NCBI GenBank assembly: GCA_963698735.1
Contig: CAVOSA010000021.1
Location: 208,385 to 272,384, forward strand
DNA length: 64,000 nucleotides
Direction of reading: 5' to 3'
Origin: RPQJ01 sp963698735
GTDB taxonomy: Bacteria; Pseudomonadota; Gammaproteobacteria; Steroidobacterales; Steroidobacteraceae
The first letter of the stretch is position 1. Every line of letters starts with the position of its first letter. Position numbers and translations under genes: made by a program. This document shows positions 37,286 through 45,686 of the stretch, piece after piece. The notes beneath the pieces were generated by a model. The model worked only from the letters and a program-made list of their open reading frames with translations. It did not search any database and was not told the origin of the DNA.

Positions 37286-37756
37286 CTAGGGTTGAGGTCT
37301 CTCAAACTTTACGTCCTCGCCTATGCTATATAGAAAAACAGTTGCAACCGTTGGTCCAACAAACTTGAATCGACTCCCTATCCTTCGAATAACTCCCCGA
37401 TAATTGTTCATCTTATCCTGAGCATTAAGCCACAACATGAAACTCCCGCTCTCCTGTTGAAACCGCTCAAACTCTCGAGCATTATGAATAGTGGCAAGGA
37501 TCTTGTTTCGGTTATGGATGATCCCAGGGGCATCCATAAGTCTTCCAATATCCTCAGCACCATAACTAGCGACTCTCGGAATATCAAAATCCTGGAAGGC
37601 GACCCGGGTAGCAGGCCATTTGTTAGCTATTGTGGTCCAATTTAACCCAGCTTGGAAAACGCATCGAGTAAGATTCTCAAAGACCGCTGAATCGGATGGA
37701 GGTTTCAAGACCCTATAAAACCAACTAGTCCAGACAGATTCATCCATGGTTAACAT
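37286..37756 (-). CDS. Tag-like DNA-3-methyladenine glycosylase, divergent
   Basis: The 156-residue protein aligns by motif with the Tag family (helix-hairpin-helix base-excision glycosylases): FQAGLNWTTIANKWPATRVA, VASYGAEDIGRLMDAPGIIH, NRNKILATIHNAREFERF and GSRFKFVGPTVATVFLYSIG. But the residue where E. coli Tag has Glu 38 (before QQAGLSW) is Cys here, and the N-terminal Cys/His and C-terminal His/Cys zinc ligands of E. coli Tag are not present. It may still bind damaged DNA, or the specificity may differ. It ends close to the cyclophilin gene on the same strand. Confidence 0.75.
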   Translation of the reverse strand: MLTMDESVWTSWFYRVLKPPSDSAVFENLTRCVFQAGLNWTTIANKWPATRVAFQDFDIPRVASYGAEDIGRLMDAPGIIHNRNKILATIHNAREFERFQQESGSFMLWLNAQDKMNNYRGVIRRIGSRFKFVGPTVATVFLYSIGEDVKFERPQP

Positions 37757-37784
37757 GAATAACTAGGTGGCTAGTTTTATATCA

Positions 37785-38393
37785 CTAACGCTTCAAGTAT
37801 GCGCGCTGGATGACTACATCCTGAATCGGCCAGTCTTCAAAAACATTACCGCTGATCGTCTTCGTCCCCGTCGCAACCCCAGCTATGCTTTCAACAATTT
37901 CCCAACCCTGAATAACCTTACCAAAAACCGCGTACCCATAGCTGCTTTTTGAAGGATCGAGGTCAGCGTGATCGATGACGTTAAAATAGAACTGACTAGT
38001 AGCACTATCTGGACTGGCTGAACGTGCCATCGCGATAGTACCTTTGAGGTTCTTCAATCCCGTGGATTCGAGTTTAATGGGAGGATTAGTTGGTTTCTGA
38101 GTTCCATCAGCTGTGAAGCCACCGCCTTGAACGACAATAAAGGTTGCTAACTTGACGACGCGATGGAATACTGTTCCATCGAAGAACTTTGCCTCAACAT
38201 ATTTTATAAAGTTAGTAACAGTCACAGGCGCCTTATCCTGGTAAAGTTCAATCTCTATGATGCCCTTCGATGTCTCAAAGACTACAAGCCTAGGCTCGGG
38301 GGTAAGAAAGAAACCCGAGAAAGCGACAACACTTGAGATCATGAAGATAGCTATGAAAACTAAAGCCAAACCGCTCTTTTTTGTGAGCTTCAT
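37785..38393 (-). CDS. Cyclophilin-type peptidyl-prolyl cis-trans isomerase, membrane-anchored or secreted
   Basis: The 202-residue product starts with a hydrophobic segment (LALVFIAIFMISSVVAFSGFF) that should be a signal anchor, so the isomerase domain faces outside. The domain has IIEIELYQDKAPVTVTNFI, FDGTVFHRVV, GTIAMARSASPDSATSQFYF and YAVFGKVIQGWEIVESI, the cyclophilin signature with the catalytic Arg in FHRV and the FYF motif. It catalyses proline isomerisation in protein folding. Intact. Confidence 0.93.
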   Translation of the reverse strand: MKLTKKSGLALVFIAIFMISSVVAFSGFFLTPEPRLVVFETSKGIIEIELYQDKAPVTVTNFIKYVEAKFFDGTVFHRVVKLATFIVVQGGGFTADGTQKPTNPPIKLESTGLKNLKGTIAMARSASPDSATSQFYFNVIDHADLDPSKSSYGYAVFGKVIQGWEIVESIAGVATGTKTISGNVFEDWPIQDVVIQRAYLKR

Positions 38394-38443
38394 ATTAGAG
38401 GCTGATACGGTACCGCCTCAAAAGCATTATTCAACAAAAAGGT

Positions 38444-38995
38444 TTAGGAGATGACACCAAGTAGGTCCGCCTTCGTTATTATACCTACTAAGACCCCCTT
38501 ACGCTGCACAAGAACAGCAGCGTAGAATTTGAGGAGACTTGAAAGAAGACTAACAGGGGCATCCTCAGCCACAAGAGGGAAAGGCTCATCCATTATTTCA
38601 GCAATAAACCGAACCGAAGTTTCACCCTTTGCAGTAAGCATGTGATCTAGAATTGTTCCTTCACTGATTGCTCCGACAGGCATCTCACCTTCAAGTATAG
38701 GAAGTTGACTGAAACCAGTCTGCTTCATTATTCCTATCACATCCTGAACAGTACAAGTCTTCTGAACACTGATGACATTCCGAGTCATTAGTACAGAGGC
38801 AGCGACCTGTTTTTTCTGCTCAAGCCGGTCAAGCGCTTCGAATATTGCTTTAACTTTAATATAGCTTGGCTCAATATTTCCCGCCTCCAGTTTAGCTATA
38901 TAGGACTGACTAACACCAGCGAGCCCCGCCAACTGGCTTTGAGTTAACCCCAATTTTCTTCTTCTATCGGGAATTATCTCGAGAGCGGGGAGCAT
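38444..38995 (-). CDS. HTH (XRE-like) regulator with two CBS domains
   Basis: The 183-residue protein begins with an XRE-like helix-turn-helix: RRKLGLTQSQLAGLAGVSQS then YIAKLEAGNIEPSY (residues about 11-45). Two CBS domains follow (VLMTRNVISVQKTCTVQDV, FSQLPILEGEMPVGAISE; then IAEIMDEPFPLVAEDAPVS, GVLVGIITKADLLG). CBS pairs bind adenosyl ligands; some archaeal ones bind SAM or MTA. The gene is divergent from the MTHFR-like/methionine synthase cluster and about 203 bases separate them, with two dyads in between. I infer that it may sense SAM and control methyl metabolism; this is not shown by the sequence. Confidence 0.88.
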   Translation of the reverse strand: MLPALEIIPDRRRKLGLTQSQLAGLAGVSQSYIAKLEAGNIEPSYIKVKAIFEALDRLEQKKQVAASVLMTRNVISVQKTCTVQDVIGIMKQTGFSQLPILEGEMPVGAISEGTILDHMLTAKGETSVRFIAEIMDEPFPLVAEDAPVSLLSSLLKFYAAVLVQRKGVLVGIITKADLLGVIS

Positions 38996-39022
38996 GATTA
39001 GGAGTAAACTCGAGTGCTAGAT

Positions 39023-39040
39023 ATATTCTTCGGTGAATAT
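39023..39040. promoter_or_regulatory. Palindromic operator candidate 1 (ATATTC-N6-GAATAT)
   Basis: ATATTC TTCGGT GAATAT is a perfect 6-6-6 dyad in the divergent region, 28 bases upstream of the HTH-CBS start and overlapping a likely TATA box for that gene. It is a plausible self-regulatory operator. Confidence 0.45.
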
Positions 39041-39093
39041 TTCGTAGAAGATCCGGAATAAGAGCAAGCAAATTAAAGAACCTGCACACAAAA

Positions 39094-39111
39094 ATATTCT
39101 GAAAGGAATTC
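39094..39111. promoter_or_regulatory. Palindromic operator candidate 2 (ATATTC-N6-GAATTC)
   Basis: ATATTC TGAAAG GAATTC repeats the first dyad's left arm and spacing with four of six matching right-arm bases; dyad centres are 71 bases apart, near seven helical turns. It lies upstream of the metF-like promoter. Confidence 0.4.
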
Positions 39112-39125
39112 AATTAATCAAAAAC

Positions 39126-39134
39126 TAATATATA
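39126..39134 (+). promoter_or_regulatory. TATA-like box for the methionine cluster
   Basis: TAATATATA, about 65 bases before the ATG at 39199, fits an archaeal TATA element with a start of transcription near 39155. Confidence 0.4.
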
Positions 39135-39198
39135 GAAGAATACTCACAATACGCTATTCACCCTTCGAAGGAAACCCCCATGAACATACAACAAAAAA

Positions 39199-40138
39199 AT
39201 GGCACTCAATTATACCGGGAATCGCAACGGCTCATATCAGTTAAATGTGGAGAAAAGGTGGTACCAACTCTTCAGTAAAGAGACGCAGGCTTACCCTGTG
39301 ACGTATGAGCTTCTACCTCCACGCGGTCTTGAGATGAAGAGCATCGAAGCAATCAAACATCTAGCTAGCCGCTTGGAAGCAGTCACAGTGACTGATAATC
39401 CAATGGCAACACTCAGGGCTTCATCGATAGCTTACGGACAAATAGCGAACACGTCACTCAAAATTGAAGTCATACCTAACCTGAGTTGCCGCGACAGGAA
39501 CCTCTTAGCGCTTCAGTCAGACGTGCTTGGCGCACATCTACTAGGTCACAGGGGCATCTTCATCATAACTGGAGATGCCCCCTCGGGATCGAGAAAACTT
39601 CAAAGGAGTATGGGAGGTAAACAGTATAGACCTATGTAAGGTGGTCAAGGGATTAAGCAATGGACAGGCAGTTGTCCGCGGCGTATCCAAGGATCTTACT
39701 AATACAGTTGGTCTCTCGGTGGGAGGAGCTATCGTCTTTGGACGTTCAGCTGAGCTCACAACTTACCGTAAAAAAGTTGAGGCTGGGTTCGATTACTTCA
39801 TCACCCAGATAACCTACGACTCTGAGCAGATAATTAGATTCTTCGAAGAGGCAGAAAAGGATGGAAATCCTGTAAGGAAGCATGTCCAGATTGGCATATG
39901 CCCAGCAGCAACATTGAAGAAATTTCGTAACGTATCACGAATGCCAGGTATCCAAGTTCCTGAGAAAATAAAACATCGACTTGAGAACGCTAATGACTAC
40001 TGCGGTGAGATGATTTCAACTCTTCTAGATCTCACAGAAGATGTTAAAACAAAACTCAGTGGATACAGCTTAGGTTTCCATATTATGCCGATGGGAAGTA
40101 ACGAGATGGGATTAAAACTAGTAGAGGAATTAACATGA
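39199..40138 (+). CDS. Methylenetetrahydrofolate-reductase-like protein, broken by one frameshift
   Basis: Two frames form one protein of about 313 residues. The first part (39199 to about 39580) has YPVTYELLPPRGLEMKSI, LEAVTVTDNPMATLRA, LKIEVIPNLSCRDRNLLALQ and LGHRGIFIITGDAP. The second (about 39575-40138) continues RDRENFKGVWEVNSIDLCKV, AGFDYFITQITYD, HVQIGICPAATLKKFRN and FHIMPMGSNEMG. This is the MTHFR/MetF TIM barrel, which reduces methylene- to methyl-tetrahydropterin with FAD. The break is in a run of five C (39578-39582); four C restores DAPRDREN. Its stop overlaps the next gene start by four bases. Confidence 0.85.
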
Positions 40139-41088
40139 TAATAGGACGAAGTGTAGCCGGAGTACAACCTCGAACACAAGAGCTGATTGCAAAGACTCGC
40201 TCCTACGACAGAGGGAAATTAACCGAACAGGAACTGGAAATTGCGTTTACTGAAGCTACAAAAATCGTTATTAAAGGCCAAACAGACGCCGAGCTCACCC
40301 ATATAAACAGTGGAATGCTCAAGAGACAAGATCTTCTTCGTCCTTTCAGTACCGGACTCGGTGGATGCGCTGTCGGCCCCATGATCAGGTGGTTTAACAA
40401 CAACACATTCTACAAAGCACCCCTCATAAAAGGAGAGCTTCAGTGGAAAGAGCCTGTAACCCTGGAGGAGGCTTACGTAGACGAGCTACCTAAATTGGCT
40501 TGGAAAGCTGTCCTACCAGCTCCGTACACATTTATGGCACTTAGCCATGATAGTTACTACAATAACACAGAGAAGCTCATGTTCGCTTTCGCTGAAGTTC
40601 TCAACCAAGAAGCAAGAGAACTGGAAAAGAAGGGTTTCACGTACATCCAGTTTAGCGACCCTGCCTTGGTTTATGTCGTAACAAGGCCTCAAAACTTCTC
40701 AGCAGCTGCTAAAGCATTAGAGATCGCTACCGCAGGACTCAAGGCGACGACTTGCCTTCAGACCTTCTTCGGAGACGCATCCCCTGTGATTAAGACCGCT
40801 GAAAGCTGGGCAGTAGACGATATCGGCATCGACCTCTACGAAACAGATTTGAAATCGCTTAAAATGGATCATGATAAAGGGTTAGTCCTCGGCATCGTAG
40901 ACGCACGTAACAGCGTCATTGAAGACGCATTTTATCTCTCAACCATAGTTAAACAAATCCAAGAAACAGAGAAACCAAAGAGACTTGCCGTAAGCACAAA
41001 TTGCGATATGGATTTTTTAACCTTAGATAAAGCCGAGGCAAAAATGTGTGTTCTTACCCAAATCGCTGAGAAATTAGGAGGAAAATGA
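40135..41088 (+). CDS. MetE N-terminal-like methionine synthase subunit
   Basis: The 317-residue protein starts with SVAGVQPRTQELIAKTRSYD and contains DAELTHINSGMLKRQDLLRP, APYTFMALSHDSYYNNTEK, GFTYIQFSDPALVYVV and TCLQTFFGDASP, typical of the non-catalytic barrel or partner protein of archaeal cobalamin-independent methionine synthases. The zinc-binding His/Cys set of MetE is not evident here but is present in the next gene. So methionine synthase is likely split into two polypeptides. Start ATG 40135 overlaps the metF-like stop, and the next start is two bases after its stop. Confidence 0.8.
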   Translation: MIIGRSVAGVQPRTQELIAKTRSYDRGKLTEQELEIAFTEATKIVIKGQTDAELTHINSGMLKRQDLLRPFSTGLGGCAVGPMIRWFNNNTFYKAPLIKGELQWKEPVTLEEAYVDELPKLAWKAVLPAPYTFMALSHDSYYNNTEKLMFAFAEVLNQEARELEKKGFTYIQFSDPALVYVVTRPQNFSAAAKALEIATAGLKATTCLQTFFGDASPVIKTAESWAVDDIGIDLYETDLKSLKMDHDKGLVLGIVDARNSVIEDAFYLSTIVKQIQETEKPKRLAVSTNCDMDFLTLDKAEAKMCVLTQIAEKLGGK

Positions 41089-41089
41089 T

Positions 41090-42225
41090 ATGGCAAAAAA
41101 GCTATTTCAGACATACGAGATCGGTAGCTTAGCAAAACAGAACTGGAGGCTTAAGGGATTCAGTGGAGGTAAGATCATCCGATGCAGACATCACCGAAGC
41201 AGAGGTTTGGGGGAAGAAACTTGGGATCGACTACGAACCCCTCGTCAAACTGTTAAAGAACAACACACCCCAACAAAAACAGGAGTTCATTAAATGGAGT
41301 GTCCTATACGCAATCCGGATGTTTGAGCGATTAGGAATCGACTGGGTGTATACCGGGGAGCAGTGGCGGGAGGAGATGTACGCCCATGTCATCAAAAATC
41401 TGGGTGGATTCGAGTTTACAGGCTGGATTAAGAGCTTCGACTACAGGTACTTCCGAAAGGCAGCAGTAGTCAACAAAATTCACTACAAAGATCCATTCTA
41501 TATCGACGAGTTTAACTACGTGAAAAACATCGCCAAAAACGAGTTAAAGATCCCGATTACCGGGCCATATACTCTCATGGATTGGAGCTTCAACGAGTTC
41601 TACGATAAGAAAAACCATGAAATAAGGGACTTGAAGAAGCGTAAATCAGCTGCAAGGAAAGAGTTCATCCTCGATGTTGTTGATGAGGCACTTCGCCCCG
41701 AGTTCAAGAAGCTAATCAACAGTGGCGCAAAATGGATTCAGATCGATGAACCAGCCATAACAACACACCCCTCTGCTGAGGAGATGGAGATGTTCGTTGA
41801 AGCTTGGAATAGGTTAGTTAAAGGCTCCGATTGCATTTTTAGTCTTCACAACTGCTTCAGCGACTACAAACTACTCGCAAAGTACGCGCCTGATCTTAAG
41901 AACTGTAGTCAGCTATCATTAGAGTTCGCGAATCGGGATACGAAGAAATTAGGTAAAAATAGACCTGCTTACGATGATCTAAAAGATTTCGAGGAATATG
42001 GTTACAAAGGGAGACTATGCCCCAGGTTTCGTAAGCGTACATACAGACGAGATAGCTAACGCAGAGGTACAGCGGGACAGGATACTATACGTCGCGAGCC
42101 TCGTTGGGAAAGAAAGGGTTTGGGTTACACCTGATTGTGGCCTCCGTACTCGAACCTGGGAGAAATCCTTCGAGAAGCTACATGAGATGGTCAAGGGGGC
42201 AGAGCTTGCCCGTTTAGCTGCCTAA
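41090..42225 (+). CDS. Catalytic methionine synthase (MetE/MesA-like), broken by two frameshifts
   Basis: Frames 41090-41165, 41163-42020 and about 41998-42225 combine into about 378 residues. Visible features: LFQTYEIGSLAKQNWRLKG, DADITEAEVWGKKLGIDY, IPITGPYTLMDWSFNEFYD, KWIQIDEPAITTHPS, CIFSLHNCFSDYK, LSLEFANRD, FVSVHTDEIA and VWVTPDCGLRTRTW. His and Cys of LHNC, Glu of LSLEF and Cys of PDCGL are the expected zinc ligands that activate homocysteine. The frame changes lie in GG near 41165 and at GGGAG near 42016. It probably transfers a methyl group to homocysteine using the methyl carrier made upstream. The methyl donor (folate-type or corrinoid) is not shown. Confidence 0.85.
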
Positions 42226-42302
42226 CTCTGCTAAAAAAATTCTCGAATTCAGAAATAGCTAAACGGAAATAATTAAAAAATCCTACTTGTGTATGTAACA
42301 AT

Positions 42303-42857
42303 CTAAGTTTCTGGTGAAGTTTTGATGCGTTCGTACAATTTAGCTGTGTACCCGTTCAGATGTCTCTTTACGAGAACCGTTGTAGCGTTATCTATTTGGT
42401 ACTGAGGAATGACCCGATATCTAGCTGGGCGGACAAGCCGGAGGCCTTCAAGGCTAATTGAGCCGTCCTCATGATAGCTACAATGAAACTTATACTTGTT
42501 ATATTCGAGAAGCCCAACGCGATCCGGAAGGCTACTAGGGAGCACCAGACGCATAGGTGTGAGAACATAGTTATAGTTGCAGGCTGCACAGAGAAACCCA
42601 TTCCGGAAGTCACTGGTACTCACTTTAACCTCAACTCCTCTGAGTATATTCCCGATGTACTGGATCCCCAATCTCTCCTCTACTACTCTCTCCCCTAAAC
42701 CACAGGCATCGACGACGAAGTGGTTATCCAACTCATGAATCCTCTTTTGACCCAAGACTGTAATTGGGACCTCTGAGCCTACCATGAAGCAGTCTAGCTG
42801 AAGCAACCAAGCCTGCGCAACGTCCTTGAGGAAACTGTGGAGAGGTGTCTCACCCAT
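42303..42857 (-). CDS. Putative PD-(D/E)XK-fold protein of unknown function
   Basis: The 184-residue protein has HFVVDACGLGERVVEERLGI and GVEVKVSTSDFRNGFLCAAC with the spacing Asp...Glu-x-Lys seen in PD-(D/E)XK nucleases, followed by CNYNYVLTPMRLVLPSS and YRVIPQYQIDNATTVLVKR. Such proteins include MmcB-like repair and type II restriction-like enzymes. I do not recognise a specific family, no methylase is near, and no catalytic proof is available. The gene is not in an obvious operon. Cysteines at CAAC and HCSYH may be incidental. Confidence 0.55.
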   Translation of the reverse strand: MGETPLHSFLKDVAQAWLLQLDCFMVGSEVPITVLGQKRIHELDNHFVVDACGLGERVVEERLGIQYIGNILRGVEVKVSTSDFRNGFLCAACNYNYVLTPMRLVLPSSLPDRVGLLEYNKYKFHCSYHEDGSISLEGLRLVRPARYRVIPQYQIDNATTVLVKRHLNGYTAKLYERIKTSPET

Positions 42858-42934
42858 AATCGGTGCCTGTTAACATGAGATTTATAAAGGATCAGACTGG
42901 GATGGGGGAGACACAGGTGAAAATGTGTTGAAGA

Positions 42935-44107
42935 TTAGATGTAGCCATTCCACATGTCCTCAAAGATCCGAACAGCATCAACTTTGCTTATACTTCTGGG
43001 GTTATTGAGGAGACTACGTGTAATACGCATAGTTTCATCAGCGATACGAGGTACATCCTCTTTCGGGACACCGAGTTCTCCGAGGCTTCGTGGAATTCCT
43101 AGGTCCTCATTGAGCCTAACGACAGCTTCTACAGCGATATCAGCGGCTTCGCGTGAATTCAACCCACCAGTGTCCTCTCCGAGAACCTGAGCAACATCCG
43201 CTACTCTATCAGGAATCGCCAGAGCATTATACTTCATAATATAGGGCAAGGCCATAGCACAACTAAATCCATGAGGTAACTGCTTCATCACTGCAAACCC
43301 ATAAGCCATTGCGTGACCACCACATACACTTGAGTTAGCGATCGAAAGACCTCCGAGCATGCTTGCCATCGACATACCATACCTAGCTTCTCTGTTGTTA
43401 CCCTGACTAAAAGCGAGACGAAGATTCTCCGCAATGAGTTCCATAGATTGGAGGCAGTAGGCATCAGCATATACATTGGAGCGGAGCGACATGTAGGCTT
43501 CTACAGCATGACTAAGTGCATCCAGCCCCGTGTTAGCTGTCACTTTCTGGGGGAGACTAATCGTTAATTCGGGATCCACTACTGCGATGTCCGGCATACC
43601 AAAAGGGTGAGTAAATCCCATCTTCATATCCTGGTGTGTTACAACGAGGGTTGCTGTCGCCTCAGAGCCTGTACCAGAAGTGGTTGGAATAGCTATTAAC
43701 GGCAGACCTCTTCTCTGAAGTTGAGAACCTGATAGATAATTAGCTAGCTCACCTGGGTTTTTATTCATCAGGCTCGCGACTTTAGCCATATCGAGGCTAC
43801 TTCCGCCTCCTACGCCGATGACAAGGTCGTAATCTTTGGCTCGTGCGACTCCGGTTAGCACATCAGCGACGCGGAGAGTTGGTTCGGGCTCGACTCCGTT
43901 CCAGGTATCGGTTTCGAAACCCGAATCGAGTAAGGGCTTTCTAACCTTATCCACTAAACCAATCTTCTCAACTGTCGAGTCAGTAACTATAAGGACACGT
44001 TGGCCTCCTAACAGTTTTGCCTCTTCCGAAATTTTATCAACGGCGCCATACCCAAATAGCGTTTTCCGTGGAGCGAGGAAGGTTCTCAAAATACTTGCAT
44101 CTAGCAA
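42935..44107 (-). CDS. Iron-containing alcohol dehydrogenase (group III)
   Basis: The 390-residue protein has the family pattern: FGYGAVDKISEEAKLLGGQR, VLIVTDSTVEKIGLVDKV, YDLVIGVGGGSSLDMAKVA (dinucleotide loop), IAIPTTSGTGSEATATLVV, NTGLDALSHAVEAYMS with metal-binding Asp and His, and SVCGGHAMAYGFAVMKQLPH with two more His ligands. It oxidises or reduces alcohols and aldehydes with NAD(P). Substrate not defined. Intact, normal length; 39 bases upstream of dys on the same strand but likely independent. Confidence 0.92.
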   Translation of the reverse strand: MLDASILRTFLAPRKTLFGYGAVDKISEEAKLLGGQRVLIVTDSTVEKIGLVDKVRKPLLDSGFETDTWNGVEPEPTLRVADVLTGVARAKDYDLVIGVGGGSSLDMAKVASLMNKNPGELANYLSGSQLQRRGLPLIAIPTTSGTGSEATATLVVTHQDMKMGFTHPFGMPDIAVVDPELTISLPQKVTANTGLDALSHAVEAYMSLRSNVYADAYCLQSMELIAENLRLAFSQGNNREARYGMSMASMLGGLSIANSSVCGGHAMAYGFAVMKQLPHGFSCAMALPYIMKYNALAIPDRVADVAQVLGEDTGGLNSREAADIAVEAVVRLNEDLGIPRSLGELGVPKEDVPRIADETMRITRSLLNNPRSISKVDAVRIFEDMWNGYI

Positions 44108-44146
44108 CTCTCAGACACCAAGAGTAAAACAGAGGGATGGTTTATT

Positions 44147-45100
44147 TTACATTTGCTTGCTCTGGGACTTCTCGATCTTCTCAAGAGCTGAAGCGATGAT
44201 CATAGGAAAAAGACTGGTGATCTCTCCAAATATTGTTGCAGTCATCTCTAAATTTTCACCATGTAGCTTACCCCAGCTCACTGATTCACGGAGTGGTGCC
44301 CCGCTTAGACTTCCATCTGCTACAGGTGCTGAGCTTATTTGGATAGCTGCATCCAATCCCTCGCGAAGAGTGTGCATATACTGAGTGTGATGCTTCGGTG
44401 TTCCTCCCCCAAGTAGTATGGCGCCACTCTTCTTAGCGTTAAACACCATGTCGCTGAAAAGGTCAAAGTCCTTAAGCGGATTCAGACTCAACGGTTTCTC
44501 CCGAGAGTACATCCACATAGGGATGCCTAACATGCAGTCAACGAACCCTGGACTGAAAATTGGTACATTTTTCTCCGCTGCGACATGAAGCACACTATCT
44601 TCATCCTCAACCCTTAACCCAACTTCTCGAAGTAACCCATGGATTGACGAATTCACACGTTTCGCCTCAGGGATCTCGTCAAGGATCTTAAAGAAGTAGG
44701 TCTCTAAGTCGATGAAAGTCTGGTTTTTGAAGTAGATATCGTAAGCGCGGTTGATACCCTCCTCGTAAAGAGCTTCATCATCGGCATCCTCCTTTCCTAC
44801 ATAGTGGTGGTGACCCATTGCCTCTATGAGGTCGCCAACAATGTTAGCGCCATTAGTTACAACTGCATCAATGTAGCCCCAACGGATAAGGTCCGAAAAT
44901 ATGTTTCTAAGCCCACCATGGCAAAGGGGACCAGATAGGGTGATAAAAGTCGTGTAATCAGGGTCACTAAAAATTTCTGCTACTATATTGGCTGATCGTC
45001 CTACTCTTCCGCCTTGAATAACTCCCGCTTTCGCCATCGCATCCGTCAGTTCAGCGACAGTCATTCCGGCACGGAGATGCATCTGTTCGACGCGCTTCAA
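44147..45100 (-). CDS. dys: Deoxyhypusine synthase
   Basis: The 317-residue enzyme has GGRVGRSANIVAEIFSDPDY, TFITLSGPLCHGGLRNIFSD, YIDAVVTNGANIVGDLIEAM, KNVPIFSPGFVDCMLGIP and GAPLRESVSWGKLHGENLEM with the active-site Lys near 278. It uses NAD and spermidine to make deoxyhypusine on aIF5A. Its gene starts one base after the aIF5A stop, so substrate protein and modifying enzyme form one operon. Intact. Confidence 0.95.
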   Translation of the reverse strand: MKRVEQMHLRAGMTVAELTDAMAKAGVIQGGRVGRSANIVAEIFSDPDYTTFITLSGPLCHGGLRNIFSDLIRWGYIDAVVTNGANIVGDLIEAMGHHHYVGKEDADDEALYEEGINRAYDIYFKNQTFIDLETYFFKILDEIPEAKRVNSSIHGLLREVGLRVEDEDSVLHVAAEKNVPIFSPGFVDCMLGIPMWMYSREKPLSLNPLKDFDLFSDMVFNAKKSGAILLGGGTPKHHTQYMHTLREGLDAAIQISSAPVADGSLSGAPLRESVSWGKLHGENLEMTATIFGEITSLFPMIIASALEKIEKSQSKQM

Positions 45101-45101
45101 C

Positions 45102-45509
45102 TCAGCTCGCCGAACTCTTGACGCGGTTGATTTTGTATCGACCCATTATCACCCAATACTCAACTTCTTTGCCGTTAGCCAGTTTTTCCACAATCTCCGG
45201 ATCCGTAGACATTGGAATATCGATTATCTCAAAGGTATCGAGGTCCATGATCTGAATGCCATTCGGGGTAACTGACACTATCTGTGCGCTTCTCTTATCG
45301 ACGATTGGCACTTGAATTGTCGTACCAGCTTGTCCGAGGTAACTCTTTTTCTTACCATCGAAGAGACTTATTCCACTGGCACGGATCTTGGCGCTTCCAT
45401 GTTTTCCGGGTTTACTGTGCTCGACATCGACAATCTGGCAGGGCTCATTGTCGATAAGACAATAGCTACCAACCTTTAAATCGCCAGCTTTTGCCATTTT
45501 GTAAGCCAA
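45102..45509 (-). CDS. Translation factor aIF5A
   Basis: The 135-residue protein has KVGSYCLIDNEPCQIVDVEH, SKPGKHGSAKIRASGISLFD, with the modified Lys at about 36 (SKPGKHG), and the OB-fold C-terminal half (VPIVDKRSAQIVSVTPNGIQ, VEYWVIMGRYKINRVK). It aids translation of difficult peptide bonds. ATG at 45497 (MAKAGD) is an alternative start. The upstream region carries a TATA-like GTTTATACTT near 45555 on the minus strand. Coupled directly to dys. Confidence 0.95.
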   Translation of the reverse strand: MAYKMAKAGDLKVGSYCLIDNEPCQIVDVEHSKPGKHGSAKIRASGISLFDGKKKSYLGQAGTTIQVPIVDKRSAQIVSVTPNGIQIMDLDTFEIIDIPMSTDPEIVEKLANGKEVEYWVIMGRYKINRVKSSAS

Positions 45510-45686
45510 ACATTCTCACCTATAAGTGACAGGGTCACATAATACTGTGAAAGTATAAACATTATGCGGAAAAAGAAGTTTTTTTCGTGTTCAGGTTGTC
45601 CTTCTCGTAATGAATAAACTAATATCTACAAATTCTAAGTTGAAAAATAGCTCCGTTCGTTGATAACGCTCAAGTGTATGATAAAT
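45510..45686. other. Intergenic spacer
   Basis: AT-rich region before aIF5A and after the parvulin gene on the minus strand. Apart from the TATA-like element there is an A/T-run near 45580; nothing else seen. Confidence 0.35.
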
